Origin: Pseudomonadota bacterium
Lineage (GTDB): Bacteria; Pseudomonadota; Gammaproteobacteria; Xanthomonadales; Xanthomonadaceae
DNA: 15,724 nt
Assembly: GCA_023393895.1 (NCBI GenBank)
Contig: JAEXBT010000037.1
Location: 1-15,724, forward strand
Direction: 5' to 3'
Part shown: positions 1 through 9,826 of the stretch, piece by piece
How the letters are laid out: each line of letters begins with the position of its first letter
How positions within the stretch are numbered: the stretch's first letter is position 1
The notes under the pieces: generated by a model
Databases searched by the model: none
Told to the model about the DNA's origin: nothing
The model's input: the letters and a program-made list of their open reading frames with translations, nothing else
Position numbers and translations under genes: made by a program

Positions 1-83
1 GGTATGCCCTCACCCGCGATGGCCGAAAGCGGCTGGACGCGCACCTGACATCCCTGCAGGCGCTCATCCACTCGGCGAAGTGA
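1..83 (+). CDS. PadR-family transcriptional regulator, C-terminal end (5' partial)
   Basis: The window opens inside a gene. Reading from base 3, the last 26 codons before TGA at 81-83 begin YALTRDGRKRLDAHL, which fits the end of the PadR winged-helix domain: a Y-x-L-T-x-x-G turn followed by a C-terminal helix. PadR proteins are small DNA-binding repressors that often sit directly upstream of ABC or multidrug export genes and control them in response to a ligand. The adaptor, ATPase and permease genes that follow on the same strand fit that arrangement, so this is probably the local regulator of the operon. Only the tail is visible, so the DNA-binding helix cannot be checked. Other winged-helix families with a similar wing motif are possible. 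Confidence 0.6.
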   Translation, partial: YALTRDGRKRLDAHLTSLQALIHSAK

Positions 84-193
84 GCGGAGGCGGCCGTCGG
101 ACAGGGGTCGCTCTGGCATCACGTGACCTCCGGCAGGATGACGCGAGGAAGCCGACCCTTCACACTGCCCGGCAGGAACCCCGGACCCATCAC

Positions 194-1424
194 ATGAACA
201 GCCACGCCGACCTCCTGCGCGAACTGCGCATCGATCGCAAGGAAGAACCGCCGCGCCGCCGCCGATGGCCGTGGATCATCGGGGCCATCGCGGTCGCGCT
301 CGCGCTGCTGGCGCTGGTTGCAACATGGATGGGCAAGAACCGGCCGCTGGAGGTCGAAGCGGCCACCGCGACCGCCCCCGGCGCCGGCGGCAGCAACTCG
401 GTGCTGGATGCCACCGGCTATGTGGTCGCACGGCGCATGGCCACGGTCTCGGCCAAGGTGCCGGGCCGCGTGCGCGAGGTGCGGATCGAGGAAGGCCAGA
501 GCGTGCGCGAGGGCGAGGTCATCGCCACGCTCGACCCGATCGATGCCGAGCAGCAACGCGCGCTGTCGCAATCCCAGCTGGCCGCCGCGCGCAGCCAGGG
601 CGCCAGCCTGCAGGCACAGTTGCGCGAGGCGGAAGCGAACGCCAACCGGCTCGCGCCGCTGGTCCGCGAGAATCTAGTGTCCCGCGCCCAGTACGAGCAG
701 GCCATCGCCCAGCGCGACACGCTGCGCGCGCAACTCGCCACCGCGCGGCAGAACGCCGTCGTCGCCGAACGCGGCGTGCGGATCGCCGCGCAGGGCGTGG
801 ACAACACCATCGTGCGTGCGCCGTTCGACGGCGTGGTGATCGCCAAGGCGGCGCAGCCGGGCGAGATCGTCTCGCCGATGGCCGCTGGCGGCGGCTTCAC
901 CCGCACCGGCATCGGCACCATCGTTGACATGGACTCTCTCGAGGTGGAAGTGGATGTCGGCGAGAGCTACATCGGCCGGGTCCGGCCCGGCATGCCGGTG
1001 CAGGCCACGCTCAACGCCTATCCGGACTGGAAGATCCCGGCCGAAGTCATCGCCATCATCCCGACCGCCGATCGCGCCAAGGCCACGGTGAAGGTTCGGA
1101 TCAAGCTCAACCAGAAGGATCCGCGCATCGTGCCCGACATGGGCGTCAAGGTGAGCTTCCTCGAAGAGGCGAAGCCGGGCGATGCCGGCAAGCGCGCCGG
1201 CGTGCGGATTCCGGCCGCAGCGGTTGTGGAGCGCGAGGGCAAGCCAGTCGTGTTCGTGATCGGCGCCGATGACAAGGTGACGATGACGCCGGTCGGTACC
1301 GGCGAGAAACTCGGCGAAGCCGACATCCAGGTGACCTCCGGGCTCGAAGCCGGCGCAAGCGTCGTCGTGTCGCCGCCCGAGGCGATGCGGACCGGCGCGC
1401 GTGTCAAGCTCACCACCGGAGCCG

Positions 1425-1450
<26 letters not shown>
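194..1450 (+). CDS. HlyD/MacA-type periplasmic adaptor subunit of an ABC efflux system
   Basis: 418 residues from ATG 194. A short basic cytoplasmic N-terminus (RRRRWPW, 21-27) precedes one membrane anchor at about 27-45. Two half lipoyl/biotinyl-like segments follow at about 79-113 (GRVREVRIEEGQSVREGEVIATLDP) and 204-226 (IVRAPFDGVVIAKAAQPGE). They are separated by an Ala/Gln/Arg-rich alpha-helical hairpin at about 115-200, then beta-barrel and membrane-proximal domains. This is the standard order for adaptors that bridge an inner-membrane ABC transporter to an outer-membrane TolC-type duct. The start was placed at 194 because it begins just before the basic region and anchor; an AGGAA lies 15 bases upstream. 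The frame stays open back to GTG 80, which overlaps the PadR stop, but the extra 38 residues look non-coding. The C-terminus ends in an Asp/Gly run that overlaps the ATPase start. Confidence 0.92.
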
Positions 1451-2147
<697 letters not shown>

Positions 2148-2163
2148 ACCGGGACGCGCGGCG

Positions 2164-3324
2164 ATGAAATACTTCTCGCTGGTCTGGTCGGCGCTGTTCC
2201 GCAACAAGCTGCGTACCGCGCTGACGATGCTTTCGGTGGCGACCGCCTTCCTGCTGTTCGGATTGCTCGACTCCGTGCGCGTGGCGTTCAATTCCGGCGG
2301 CAGCGTGGCCGGCGCAGACCGGCTGATCGTCTCCTCGCGGCTGTCGATCACCCAGATGCTGCCAGCCACCCTCGCGCGCGAGATCGCGCTGGTCGATGGC
2401 GTGCAGAAGGTCGAAGGTGGCGCCTGGTTCGGCGGCATCTATCAGGACCCGCGCAACTTCTTCCCCAACTTCACCGTGACGCCGGACTATTTCGCGCTGT
2501 ATCCGGAGTACGCGTTCGGCCCCGGCGTGCTGGATGCCTGGCGCACGGAGCGCACCGGTGCGATCGTCGGCGAAACGCTGGCCGAGCGCTTCGGCTGGAA
2601 GGTGGGCGACAGCATCCCGCTGCAGGCGACCATCTTTCCCCTGAAGGATGGCAGCAACGCCTGGGAAGTGAAGCTTTCGGGCACCTTCCGGATGAAGGAT
2701 CCCAAGCGCCGTGCCGAGGAACAGCAACTGCTGTTCCATTGGGAGTATTTCGACGAGGCCAACCAGTTCGTGCGTGGCGAGATCGGCTGGTACGTGGTGA
2801 AGATCGCGCCCGGCGCGAACAGCACGCAGGTGGCGAAGGCGATCGATGCGATCAGCGCCAACTCCAGCCACGAAACCAAGACCCAGACCGAGCAGGCATT
2901 CAACCAAGCGTTCGCCAAGCAGTTCGGCGACATCGGCCTGATCGTCACCGCGATCATGGGCGCGGTGTTCTTCACCCTCTTGCTGCTCACCGGCAACACC
3001 ATGGCGCAGGCGGTGCGCGAGCGCGTTCCCGAACTCGCGGTGCTGAAGACGCTCGGCTTCCAGAGTCGCGGTGTGCTGTGGCTGGTGCTGGCCGAGTCGA
3101 TGCTGCTCGTGCTGGTCGGTGGCGTGCTGGGCATGGCCACCGCGAACGCGCTGGTGCCGGTGATCGTGGCGATGAGCAACGGCGCGGTACAACTGCCATC
3201 GCTGCAGCCCGGCACGTGGGGCCTGGGCATCGGGCTGATGCTGCTGATCGGCGCGGTGGTCGGGTTCCTGCCGGCGTGGCGCGGCATGCGCCTCAACATC
3301 GTTGACGCGCTGGCGGGCCGCTGA
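2164..3324 (+). CDS. FtsX/MacB-type ABC transporter permease (first of two)
   Basis: 386 residues with the classical four-helix MacB/FtsX layout. TM1 is at about 17-37, followed by a large periplasmic domain at about 40-250 (MacB periplasmic core type), TM2 at about 257-279, TM3 at 303-327 and TM4 at 351-371. The cytoplasmic coupling loop after TM2 reads [15 protein letters not shown], the typical FtsX-family signature that contacts the ATPase. The C-terminus ends with a conserved short tail (NIVDALAG). It starts 16 bases after the ATPase stop, with a GGGA 9 bases upstream of ATG 2164. In E. coli MacB, ATPase and permease are fused; here they are separate and the permease role is divided between two genes, so a heterodimeric membrane unit is likely. 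No export substrate is evident. Confidence 0.93.
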   Translation: MKYFSLVWSALFRNKLRTALTMLSVATAFLLFGLLDSVRVAFNSGGSVAGADRLIVSSRLSITQMLPATLAREIALVDGVQKVEGGAWFGGIYQDPRNFFPNFTVTPDYFALYPEYAFGPGVLDAWRTERTGAIVGETLAERFGWKVGDSIPLQATIFPLKDGSNAWEVKLSGTFRMKDPKRRAEEQQLLFHWEYFDEANQFVRGEIGWYVVKIAPGANSTQVAKAIDAISANSSHETKTQTEQAFNQAFAKQFGDIGLIVTAIMGAVFFTLLLLTGNTMAQAVRERVPELAVLKTLGFQSRGVLWLVLAESMLLVLVGGVLGMATANALVPVIVAMSNGAVQLPSLQPGTWGLGIGLMLLIGAVVGFLPAWRGMRLNIVDALAGR

Positions 3325-3325
3325 G

Positions 3326-4645
3326 ATGGCGCTGCGCATCCCGCGCTGGCTGCAGAACGCCGGACTCGCCTTTGCGATCCTCCTGCTGCTGGTGGCCTGG
3401 ATCGCGCTGCCCTGGCAGGGCGTGGCGCTGGTGGTTGCCGCCCTTGCGCTTTGGCTTTCGACGACCCGCGGCGGCCGACTGGCATGGATGGCAACGAAGC
3501 TCGGCCTGTCCAGCCTGCCGCAGCGCTGGGGCGCCTCCCTGGTGATCGTGATCGGCATCGCCGGCGTGGTCGGCGTGCTGGTGGCGATGCTGGCGATGGG
3601 CGAAGGCTTCTCCGCCACGCTGCGCGGCACCGGCAGCGACCGCAATGTCATTCTGCTCCGCGGCGGCGCGAATGCCGAAACCAGTTCGGTGATCACCCGC
3701 GACCAGGCAGTGCTGGTGCAGTCGTTGCCGGGCATCGCCCGCGACGGCGATGGCCGCCCGCTCGCCTCCTCCGAGCTGTCGCAGGTGGTGACGCTGCCGA
3801 ACAGGTCGGATGGCGCCGACGCCAACGCGCAGATCCGTGGCGTCACCGAGGCCGGCTGGCGGGTGCGCCCGCAGTTGCGCGTGGTGCAGGGCCGACGGTT
3901 CGAGCCGGGCAAGCGCGAGCTGACCGTGGGCGAAGGCGTCGTCTCGCAGTTCCGCGGCGTGTCGCTCGGCAGCACGCTCATCTTCGCCAACCAGGACTGG
4001 AAGGTGGTCGGGGTGTTCCGTTCCGGCGACTCGCACGATTCAGAACTCTGGGCCGATGCCGACACGCTCGCCGCCACCTACCAGCGCAACGCCTACCAGT
4101 CGGTGACCGCGCGGCTGGAATCGAAGGCGGCGCTTGCGACGCTGAAGGCCGCGCTGGACGAAGACCCGCGCCTGAAGCTTGATGCCGAAACCACCCGCCA
4201 GTACTACAACAAGCAATCCGAGGGACTGAAGCGGCTGCTCGACATCCTCGGCACGGTGATCGGCGCGATCATGGCGGTGGGCGCGGTATTCGGCGCGCTG
4301 AACTCGATGTACGCGGCGGTGGCCGGCCGCGCTCGCGAGATCGCCACACTGCGCGCGCTCGGTTTCCGCGGCATGCCGGTGGTGGTCGGCGTGATGCTGG
4401 AAACGATGGCCTTGGCGCTGGTCGGCGGGCTGCTCGGTGGCCTGATCGCCTGGCTGGTCTTCAACAACTACAGCGTGAGCACGCTCGGCAGCAATTTCAG
4501 CCAGGTGGTGTTCGCCTTCAAGGTCACGCCTGCGCTGCTGTGGAGCGGGCTGAAGTGGGCACTCGGCATCGGCCTGGTCGGTGGCCTGCTGCCGGCGGTC
4601 CGCGCGGCACGGATGCCGGTGACCGACGCCTTGCGCGCGATCTGA
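3326..4645 (+). CDS. FtsX/MacB-type ABC transporter permease (second, with extra N-terminal helices)
   Basis: 439 residues from ATG 3326, one base after the stop of the first permease, so almost certainly co-translated. It has the FtsX core: a TM at about 70-93, a periplasmic domain at about 95-300, and TMs at about 305-330, 353-380 and 402-424. The coupling-loop signature AREIATLRALGF lies at 337-347 and the C-terminus is VTDALRAI. Unlike the first permease it carries two additional hydrophobic stretches at about 12-28 and 31-46, which probably form a helical hairpin before the core and give six helices. The ORF is open back to 3302, but the start after the upstream stop is the natural one. 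It likely pairs with the first permease as the asymmetric half of one transporter; a homodimer cannot be excluded from sequence. Confidence 0.92.
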   Translation: MALRIPRWLQNAGLAFAILLLLVAWIALPWQGVALVVAALALWLSTTRGGRLAWMATKLGLSSLPQRWGASLVIVIGIAGVVGVLVAMLAMGEGFSATLRGTGSDRNVILLRGGANAETSSVITRDQAVLVQSLPGIARDGDGRPLASSELSQVVTLPNRSDGADANAQIRGVTEAGWRVRPQLRVVQGRRFEPGKRELTVGEGVVSQFRGVSLGSTLIFANQDWKVVGVFRSGDSHDSELWADADTLAATYQRNAYQSVTARLESKAALATLKAALDEDPRLKLDAETTRQYYNKQSEGLKRLLDILGTVIGAIMAVGAVFGALNSMYAAVAGRAREIATLRALGFRGMPVVVGVMLETMALALVGGLLGGLIAWLVFNNYSVSTLGSNFSQVVFAFKVTPALLWSGLKWALGIGLVGGLLPAVRAARMPVTDALRAI

Positions 4646-4663
4646 CGGCGCGCCCGTTGGGCT

Positions 4664-5557
4664 TCAGCGTTTCGGCTTGCCGGCCTTGCCGAGCGTGATC
4701 ACCACCACGCCCGCCAGGATCACGGCCATCGCCCCGAGCTCGGCCACGCTGGCGCGCTCGCCGGCCAGCCACGCACCCAGCGCAACGGCGATGGCCGGGT
4801 TGACGTAGGCATAGCTGCTGGCAAGCGTCGGGCGCACGTGGTGCAGCAACCAGATGTAGGCCGTGAAGCCGACGATGGAACCGAACACGACGAGATAGGC
4901 AAAGGCGGCCAGCCCTTTCGCGCTCGGCATCGCCATGCGTTCGCCGGTGAGGACTGCGATCGCCACCATCACCACACCGCCACAGAGCATCTGCCCGGCG
5001 GCGGCCATGAACGGTGAAGGCAGGTCACGGCCGCGACTCCAGATCGAGCCGAACGACCAGGCGATCGAGGCGATCAGCAAGGCCGCCAGGCCCTTCGGCG
5101 AACCCGACATCGCACCGCCGGCATTGAGCCAGATGACGCCGACGAAACCGATGGCGATGCCCACCCATTCCGCCCGCGTGGGGTGGCTGCCACGCGCCAT
5201 CGCGAACAGGCCCATCCAGATCGGCGCCGAGGCGACCGCCACCGCTGCCAGCCCCGAGGACACGGTCTGCTCGGCGAAATTCACCATGCCGTTGCCCAGC
5301 GCCAGCAGCAACGCGCCCATCACGAGCAGGTTGCGCCATTGCGGCGCAGTCGGGGCGGGCGTGCCGCGCAGGCGCAGCACGGCGAACATCAGCCCACCGG
5401 CGATGAGGAAGCGGATGCCGCCGAGCAGGAACGGCGGGAAGCCGCCTTCCAGCGCCCAGCGGATGCCGAGGTAGGTCGAGCCCCAGATGAGATAGAGCGC
5501 AGCGAGTGCCAGCGCGACCGACAGCGGACGCGGGCTGTGGGGATCGGAGGGTTGCAT
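4664..5557 (-). CDS. yedA: YedA-type EamA/DMT superfamily inner-membrane transporter
   Basis: 297 residues, about ten membrane helices arranged as two EamA repeats (roughly 15-146 and 158-291). The N-terminal helix carries LYLIWGSTYLGIRWALEG, the hallmark of the YedA branch, and LALGNGMVNFAEQ, EWVGIAIGFVGVIWLN and SSYAYVNPAIAVALG also match E. coli YedA as I recall it. Members are proton-coupled or exchange carriers for metabolites or drugs; the substrate of this one is not known. The gene is convergent with the ABC operon, with only 18 bases between the stops, so the two are not co-transcribed. The start at 5557 fits the short hydrophilic leader before helix 1. I saw no strong ribosome-binding site or promoter in the 144 bases upstream. 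Confidence 0.9.
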   Translation of the reverse strand: MQPSDPHSPRPLSVALALAALYLIWGSTYLGIRWALEGGFPPFLLGGIRFLIAGGLMFAVLRLRGTPAPTAPQWRNLLVMGALLLALGNGMVNFAEQTVSSGLAAVAVASAPIWMGLFAMARGSHPTRAEWVGIAIGFVGVIWLNAGGAMSGSPKGLAALLIASIAWSFGSIWSRGRDLPSPFMAAAGQMLCGGVVMVAIAVLTGERMAMPSAKGLAAFAYLVVFGSIVGFTAYIWLLHHVRPTLASSYAYVNPAIAVALGAWLAGERASVAELGAMAVILAGVVVITLGKAGKPKR

Positions 5558-5659
5558 CCGCGAAGACTACGCGGCTCGATGGCCGGCAGGCAAAGGATTT
5601 CGATCACCGCGGTGCGTCACCGTGTTGCAGCCGCGGAATACTGCGCCTCCCAGTGCGAC

Positions 5660-5682
5660 GACGCCCGGCCGGGCCAGGCGTC
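5660..5682 (-). terminator. GC-rich stem downstream of prc, no U-tract
   Basis: A 23-base near-palindrome begins 19 bases after the prc stop. Read on the minus strand it folds as a nine-pair stem (GACGCCTGG with CCGGGCGTC, one U-G wobble) closing a five-base loop. On the plus strand the wobble becomes a C/A mismatch, so the fold favours the prc transcript. No T-run follows, so it may be a 3'-end stabiliser or a Rho-assisted stop rather than a classical intrinsic terminator. Confidence 0.3.
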
Positions 5683-5701
5683 GCGGAGCGTGATGGCCGG
5701 A

Positions 5702-7915
5702 TTACTCCGCCCAGCTGCCGGGCGCGGTGGAGCGCGGCAACACCTGTGCGGCCAGCGTGCGGTCACCTTCGAGCAGGCGTGCGGCGTCGCCGAGGATCGC
5801 CGCCGCTTCACGCAACAGCGGGTCCGGCACCTTGTCAGCCAGCTTCTCGCGCTCGGCCTCGCGGGCCACGTCGCGCTCGCTGTACACCAGTCCATCGTCA
5901 GCGCCGTCATCGGCCAGCGGGTCCAGTGCCAGCCCCAGGCGCTTGCGCTCGGCCTGCCGGAACGTACGCTTCGCATCGTCCTTGGCACGCTCGGCACGGC
6001 GCTCGGCCTCGTTGAGGCTAATGTACTTCTTCTCGCGCTGGACGCGGGCTTCGGCCGCATCCTCCAGACGCCACTGGTACTCGACGTCCGCGGCCACGCG
6101 CGCCTGATGCAGGCGGGTCAGCTCGGGCAGCACGCCGGAGAACTCGCCGTAGGTCGCGTGCGGCACTTCCGCGATCTTCGACCAGGGCAGCGCGTTGTCG
6201 AAGGTACTCTCGCCGTAGTCCTCCAGGTCGAAGGTGGACGGGAAGGCGATGTCGGGCGTCACGCCCTTGTGCTGGGTACTGCTGCCGCTCGGCCGGAAGA
6301 ACTCGGCAACCGTCAGCTTGACCTCCCCGAACTGGCTGTCACGCCCGGGCACGACACGATCAAGGTCCACCATCGCCTGCACCGTGCCCTTGCCGAAGCT
6401 GGGCTCGCCGATGACCAGTCCGCGCCCGTAATCCTGGATGGCGCCGGCGAAGATCTCCGAGGCCGATGCGGAGGCGCGGTTGATCAGCACCGCCAGCGGG
6501 CCGCTCCACTGCACGCCCGCTTCGCTGTCGCTGCGCACGCCGATGCGGCCGCCGGCCTGGCGCTCCTGCACCACCGGGCCCTGGTCGATGAACAAGCCGG
6601 TCAGGCGCACGGCCTCGTCGAGCGAGCCACCGCCGTTGTTGCGCAGGTCGACCACCACGCCATCCACCTTGTCGGCGCGGAACTCGGCGAGCAGACGGGC
6701 GATGTCGCGCGAGGCGGACACGTAGTCCTCGTCGCGGGTGCGGCGCGCGCCGAAATCCTGATAGAAGGTCGGCAGCTTGATCACGCCGATCCGTCGCGCC
6801 GGCACGCTGTCGGCTGCCGGCAACTGCAGGATCTCGCTCTTCGCCTTGCTGTCGGCCAGCACCACCTTGTCGCGGGTCAGCTGGATGCGGTCGGGCTTGC
6901 TGTCGATGCCGGCTTCCGCGCGCAGGATGTCGAGCCGGACCACCGTGCCCTTGGCGCCCTTGATCTTGGCGACCACATCATCGATGCGCCAGCCGACCAC
7001 GTCTTCCATCGCGCCGCCTGCACCCTGCCCGACCGCCACGATGCGGTCACCCGGCTTCAGCAGGCCGCTGCGCGCGGCGGGGCCGCCCGGGATCAGCTCC
7101 ATGATCGTCACCAGGTCCTCGCGCTTCTGCAGCTGCGCGCCGATGCCCTCCAGCGACAGCGACATCGACTGCTGGAAACGCTCGGCGGTGCGCGGATTGA
7201 AGTAGTCGGTGTGAGGGTCGATGGAGCCGGTATAGGCATTGAGCGCGGTCTGGAACACGTCCTCGGCGTTCAGGTCGCGCACCGAGGTGACCATGTTGGC
7301 GTAGCGCTTGTCGAGCGTCTTGCGGATGTCGTCGGGCTGCTTGCCAGCGAGCTTCAGGCGCAGCCAGTCCGAACGCACCGACTGCCGCCACATGGCATCG
7401 AGCGCCGCCTGGTCGTCCCACGGCACGTCCTTGCGATCGTAGTGGTAGCGGTCCGGCGCGGTGAAGTCGAAGATGTCCTGCTTCAGCAGGCCACGCGCGT
7501 ATTCGGAGCGATCCAGTACGCGCTTGCGGTACAGCTCGAACAGGCCATACACGGGCGCGAACTCCCCGCCCTTGATCGCCTCGACCATCTTCGCCGGTGC
7601 GTCCGGCACGCTGGCCACGTCTTCGCGCGTCAGATAGACCTTGGACGGGTCGAGCGCTTCCAGATAGCGCTTCCACACCTCCGCACCCAGCTGGGCATCG
7701 AGTGCGCGCGGGCGATAGGCGTAGCGGCTGTCGGACAGCAGGCCATGCACGATCGCCGACGTGTCGGCCTGCTCGCGCGTGGTGACCAGCGCCGCGGTGG
7801 ACGCCGCGCTGGCGGACTGCGTCGGGCCCGCTTGGCGCGCGCCATCGGCCATCGCCATGAACGGCAGCGGCGCAACCAGCGCAAGGGCAAGCAGGGTATG
7901 GCGAAGCTTCATCAT
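5702..7915 (-). CDS. prc: Carboxy-terminal (tail-specific) periplasmic protease Prc/Tsp, S41 family
   Basis: 737 residues from the ATG at 7915. A second ATG follows at once (MMKLRH), so 7912 may be the true start. A signal peptide covers about 1-24 (KLRHTLLALALVAPLPFMAMADG). After the N-terminal helical domain, a PDZ domain lies at about 254-333, including the GIGAQL loop and GPAARSGLLKPGDRI. The S41 protease core follows, with VDLRNNGGGSLDEA at 422-435. The Ser/Lys/Gln catalytic set is intact: Ser484 in SASASE, Lys509 in SFGKGTVQ and Gln513. The C-terminal part is rich in Arg/Glu/Lys helices, as in the Prc C-terminal domain. Length is somewhat above E. coli Prc (682). Prc trims or degrades periplasmic proteins from unstructured C-termini, including cell-wall enzymes in E. 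coli, which fits the nearby peptidoglycan genes. The open frame extends to an ATG at 7957, but the signal peptide argues for 7915/7912. Confidence 0.95.
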   Translation of the reverse strand: MMKLRHTLLALALVAPLPFMAMADGARQAGPTQSASAASTAALVTTREQADTSAIVHGLLSDSRYAYRPRALDAQLGAEVWKRYLEALDPSKVYLTREDVASVPDAPAKMVEAIKGGEFAPVYGLFELYRKRVLDRSEYARGLLKQDIFDFTAPDRYHYDRKDVPWDDQAALDAMWRQSVRSDWLRLKLAGKQPDDIRKTLDKRYANMVTSVRDLNAEDVFQTALNAYTGSIDPHTDYFNPRTAERFQQSMSLSLEGIGAQLQKREDLVTIMELIPGGPAARSGLLKPGDRIVAVGQGAGGAMEDVVGWRIDDVVAKIKGAKGTVVRLDILRAEAGIDSKPDRIQLTRDKVVLADSKAKSEILQLPAADSVPARRIGVIKLPTFYQDFGARRTRDEDYVSASRDIARLLAEFRADKVDGVVVDLRNNGGGSLDEAVRLTGLFIDQGPVVQERQAGGRIGVRSDSEAGVQWSGPLAVLINRASASASEIFAGAIQDYGRGLVIGEPSFGKGTVQAMVDLDRVVPGRDSQFGEVKLTVAEFFRPSGSSTQHKGVTPDIAFPSTFDLEDYGESTFDNALPWSKIAEVPHATYGEFSGVLPELTRLHQARVAADVEYQWRLEDAAEARVQREKKYISLNEAERRAERAKDDAKRTFRQAERKRLGLALDPLADDGADDGLVYSERDVAREAEREKLADKVPDPLLREAAAILGDAARLLEGDRTLAAQVLPRSTAPGSWAE

Positions 7916-7943
7916 CGAACTCACTCGCGGAACGGAGGACGCA

Positions 7944-7964
7944 ACGGGCACCAGCATGCCCCGT
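7944..7964 (-). other. Short hairpin in the prc leader
   Basis: On the minus strand ACGGGGCA and TGCCCGT can pair (seven pairs with one bulged G) around a six-base loop, about 29 bases before the preferred prc start. The in-frame upstream ATG (7957) overlaps the loop. This could help choose between start codons or affect initiation; the fold is short and could be chance in GC-rich DNA. Confidence 0.25.
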
Positions 7965-8076
7965 GGATGGGACAGCCGACAGTGCAGGAAGTTCGCTTCC
8001 CGCGCCAGCTACCCCGGGATTCAGGTTAGCGAACGGCGCGGAAGCCCGGATGAACGGCCGCCGGCCGCAGCGCGAA

Positions 8077-9078
8077 TCAGGCGCCGGGGGCGATGCCGGC
8101 TTCCTTTGCGGAGCGATCGGCGTGGTAGCTGGAGCGCACCATCGGTCCCGAGGCCACGTGCGAGAAGCCGAGCGCGTAGCCGAAATCCTCCAGCGCCTTG
8201 AATTCGTCCGGCGTCCAGTAGCGCAGCAGCGGGTGGTGCGCCGGCGAGGGCTGCAGGTACTGGCCGATGGTGACCATGTCGACGTCGTGCGCGCGCAGGT
8301 CGCGCAGGGTGTCTTCGACCTGCGCCATGGTCTCGCCCAGGCCGAGCATGATCCCGGACTTGGTGGAGATCCCGGGATGCCGCGCCTTGAACTCGCGCAG
8401 CAGGGTCAGCGACCACTGGTAATCGGCACCGGGCCGGACGTTGCGATACAGCGCCGGCACGGTCTCGACGTTGTGGTTGAAGACGTCCGGCGGCCCTTCG
8501 GCGAGGATGTCGAGTGCACGCTCCATCCGGCCCTTGCCGCGGAAGTCCGGGGTGAGGATCTCGATCTGGATGCCGGGCACCGCCGCGCGGATGGACTGGA
8601 TGCATTCGACGAAATGCCGGGCGCCGCCGTCGCGCAGGTCGTCGCGGTCCACGCTGGTGATGACCACGTACTTCAGCCGCATGTCGGCGATGGTCTCGGC
8701 CAGGCGGCGCGGCTCGTCGGCGTCCAGCGGCTTCGGGCGGCCGTGGGCCACGTCGCAGAAGCTGCAGCGGCGGGTGCAGACCTCACCCATGATCATGAAG
8801 GTCGCGGTGCCGTGGCTGAAGCACTCGTGGATGTTCGGGCAGCTGGCGTCCTCGCAGACGGTGACCAGCCGGTTCTCGCGCAGCCTGGACTTCAGCTGCT
8901 GCACGGCGTTGCCGCTGGGGATGCGAACCCGGATCCAGCCCGGCTTGCGCAGCACCGGCGCATCGGCGAACTGCACCGGGCTGCGGCCGATCTTGTCGCC
9001 GGCCAGCTGCTTCTCACCGGGCTCGAGCGAGGCCGGGGCCTCGACGACGGACAGGGGGATGCTGCGGTTTTCGCTCAT
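8077..9078 (-). CDS. lipA: Lipoyl synthase (radical SAM)
   Basis: 333 residues, the usual size. LipA inserts two sulfur atoms into protein-bound octanoyl groups to make lipoyl cofactors on pyruvate and 2-oxoglutarate dehydrogenases and the glycine cleavage H protein. Both iron-sulfur sites are visible: the auxiliary cluster CX4CX5C at Cys75, Cys80 and Cys86 ([12 protein letters not shown]), and the radical-SAM CX3CX2C at Cys101, Cys105 and Cys108 (CTRRCSFC). The late VRSSYHA motif, supplying the conserved serine ligand of the auxiliary cluster, is present near the C-terminus. The start at 9078 gives MSENRSIPL; the frame is open further upstream to 9348, but that part is a shadow of lipB. The gene follows lipB by 25 bases on the same strand, so ybeD-lipB-lipA is probably one transcript. 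No strong Shine-Dalgarno sequence is seen. Confidence 0.97.
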   Translation of the reverse strand: MSENRSIPLSVVEAPASLEPGEKQLAGDKIGRSPVQFADAPVLRKPGWIRVRIPSGNAVQQLKSRLRENRLVTVCEDASCPNIHECFSHGTATFMIMGEVCTRRCSFCDVAHGRPKPLDADEPRRLAETIADMRLKYVVITSVDRDDLRDGGARHFVECIQSIRAAVPGIQIEILTPDFRGKGRMERALDILAEGPPDVFNHNVETVPALYRNVRPGADYQWSLTLLREFKARHPGISTKSGIMLGLGETMAQVEDTLRDLRAHDVDMVTIGQYLQPSPAHHPLLRYWTPDEFKALEDFGYALGFSHVASGPMVRSSYHADRSAKEAGIAPGA

Positions 9079-9103
9079 GTCGGGATTATCGCACCGCCGC
9101 GGC

Positions 9104-9826
9104 TCAGGCCGCCTTGCGTTTGGCCGCCCACGCCGCGAGGTCCGGGACATCCGCCGCTTCCAGCTGCAGCCCGAACTGGCTCGCCAGCTCCGCCAGCAGC
9201 ACCGGCTTGACCGCCTCCATGCCGCCGGGACCGCCGAGGTCCGACATCGACACCACCTCCAGCCCGGCGTAGCCACAGGGATTGATGCGGCCGAAGGGCT
9301 CGAGGTCCATCGCGATGTTGAAGGCCAGCCCATGGAAGCTGCAGCCACGGCGCACGCGGATGCCGAGCGCGGCCACCTTGGCGCCGTTGACGTACACGCC
9401 CGGCGCGCCGTCCTTGCGCGAGGCGCCGATGTTCCACTCGCCGAGGGTGTCGATGATCGCCTGCTCGATCCGGCAGACGTAGTCGCGCACGCCGATACCG
9501 AGCCTGCGCAGGTCGAGCAGCGGATAGACCACGATCTGGCCAGGGCCGTGGTAGGTCACCTGCCCGCCACGGTCGACGTGGATCACCGGGATGTCGCCGG
9601 GCATCAGCACGTGCTCCTCGCGGCCGGCCTGGCCGAGGGTGAACACCGGGTCGTGCTCGACCACCCAGAGCTCATCGGCGGTGTCGTCGTCACGGGCGTC
9701 GGTGAAGCCCTGCATCGCCCGCCACACCGGCGCATAGGCCTGGCGCCCGAGATCGCGGACAAGCGCCGGCCGGCCCCCTTGCGACGCAACGGTCGCGGGA
9801 CAGGCAACGGCGCTCAGATCGTCCAC
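9104..9826 (-). CDS. lipB: Octanoyl-[acyl carrier protein]:protein N-octanoyltransferase
   Basis: 240 residues. LipB moves octanoate from acyl carrier protein to the target lysine of lipoate-dependent enzymes, supplying the substrate for LipA encoded next door. The family signature [12 protein letters not shown] lies at 86-97, the catalytic lysine is Lys150 in [13 protein letters not shown], and the acyl-thioester cysteine is Cys184 in INPCGY. The start chosen is GTG 9826, which overlaps the end of ybeD by 13 bases. It is preceded on the minus strand by GGAAG four bases away, a usable ribosome-binding site inside ybeD, so coupling with ybeD is likely. The first 20 or so residues are not conserved in the family as I know it, so a start further in cannot be fully excluded. 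Confidence 0.95.
   Translation of the reverse strand: MDDLSAVACPATVASQGGRPALVRDLGRQAYAPVWRAMQGFTDARDDDTADELWVVEHDPVFTLGQAGREEHVLMPGDIPVIHVDRGGQVTYHGPGQIVVYPLLDLRRLGIGVRDYVCRIEQAIIDTLGEWNIGASRKDGAPGVYVNGAKVAALGIRVRRGCSFHGLAFNIAMDLEPFGRINPCGYAGLEVVSMSDLGGPGGMEAVKPVLLAELASQFGLQLEAADVPDLAAWAAKRKAA

Noticed and set aside
5558..5701. Promoter for yedA
   Set aside because: The best pair I found (TTTGCC and CGTAGT on the minus strand) has a weak -10; not better than background.
7987..8000. GGAAG-TTCG-CTTCC stem-loop in the lipA-prc gap
   Set aside because: Has a stable tetraloop on the plus strand only, where no gene is transcribed; on the minus strand the loop is ordinary and the stem is five pairs.
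5183..8029. Very long plus-strand open frame (948 codons) opposite prc and yedA
   Set aside because: It is antisense to two clear protein genes, shows Arg/His/Ala-rich low-complexity translation and no domain. Long antisense frames are expected in GC-rich codon usage.
8055..8067. Small GC-only hairpin just after the lipA stop
   Set aside because: Only five pairs with a three-base loop and no T-run; easily chance in this composition, so not called a terminator.
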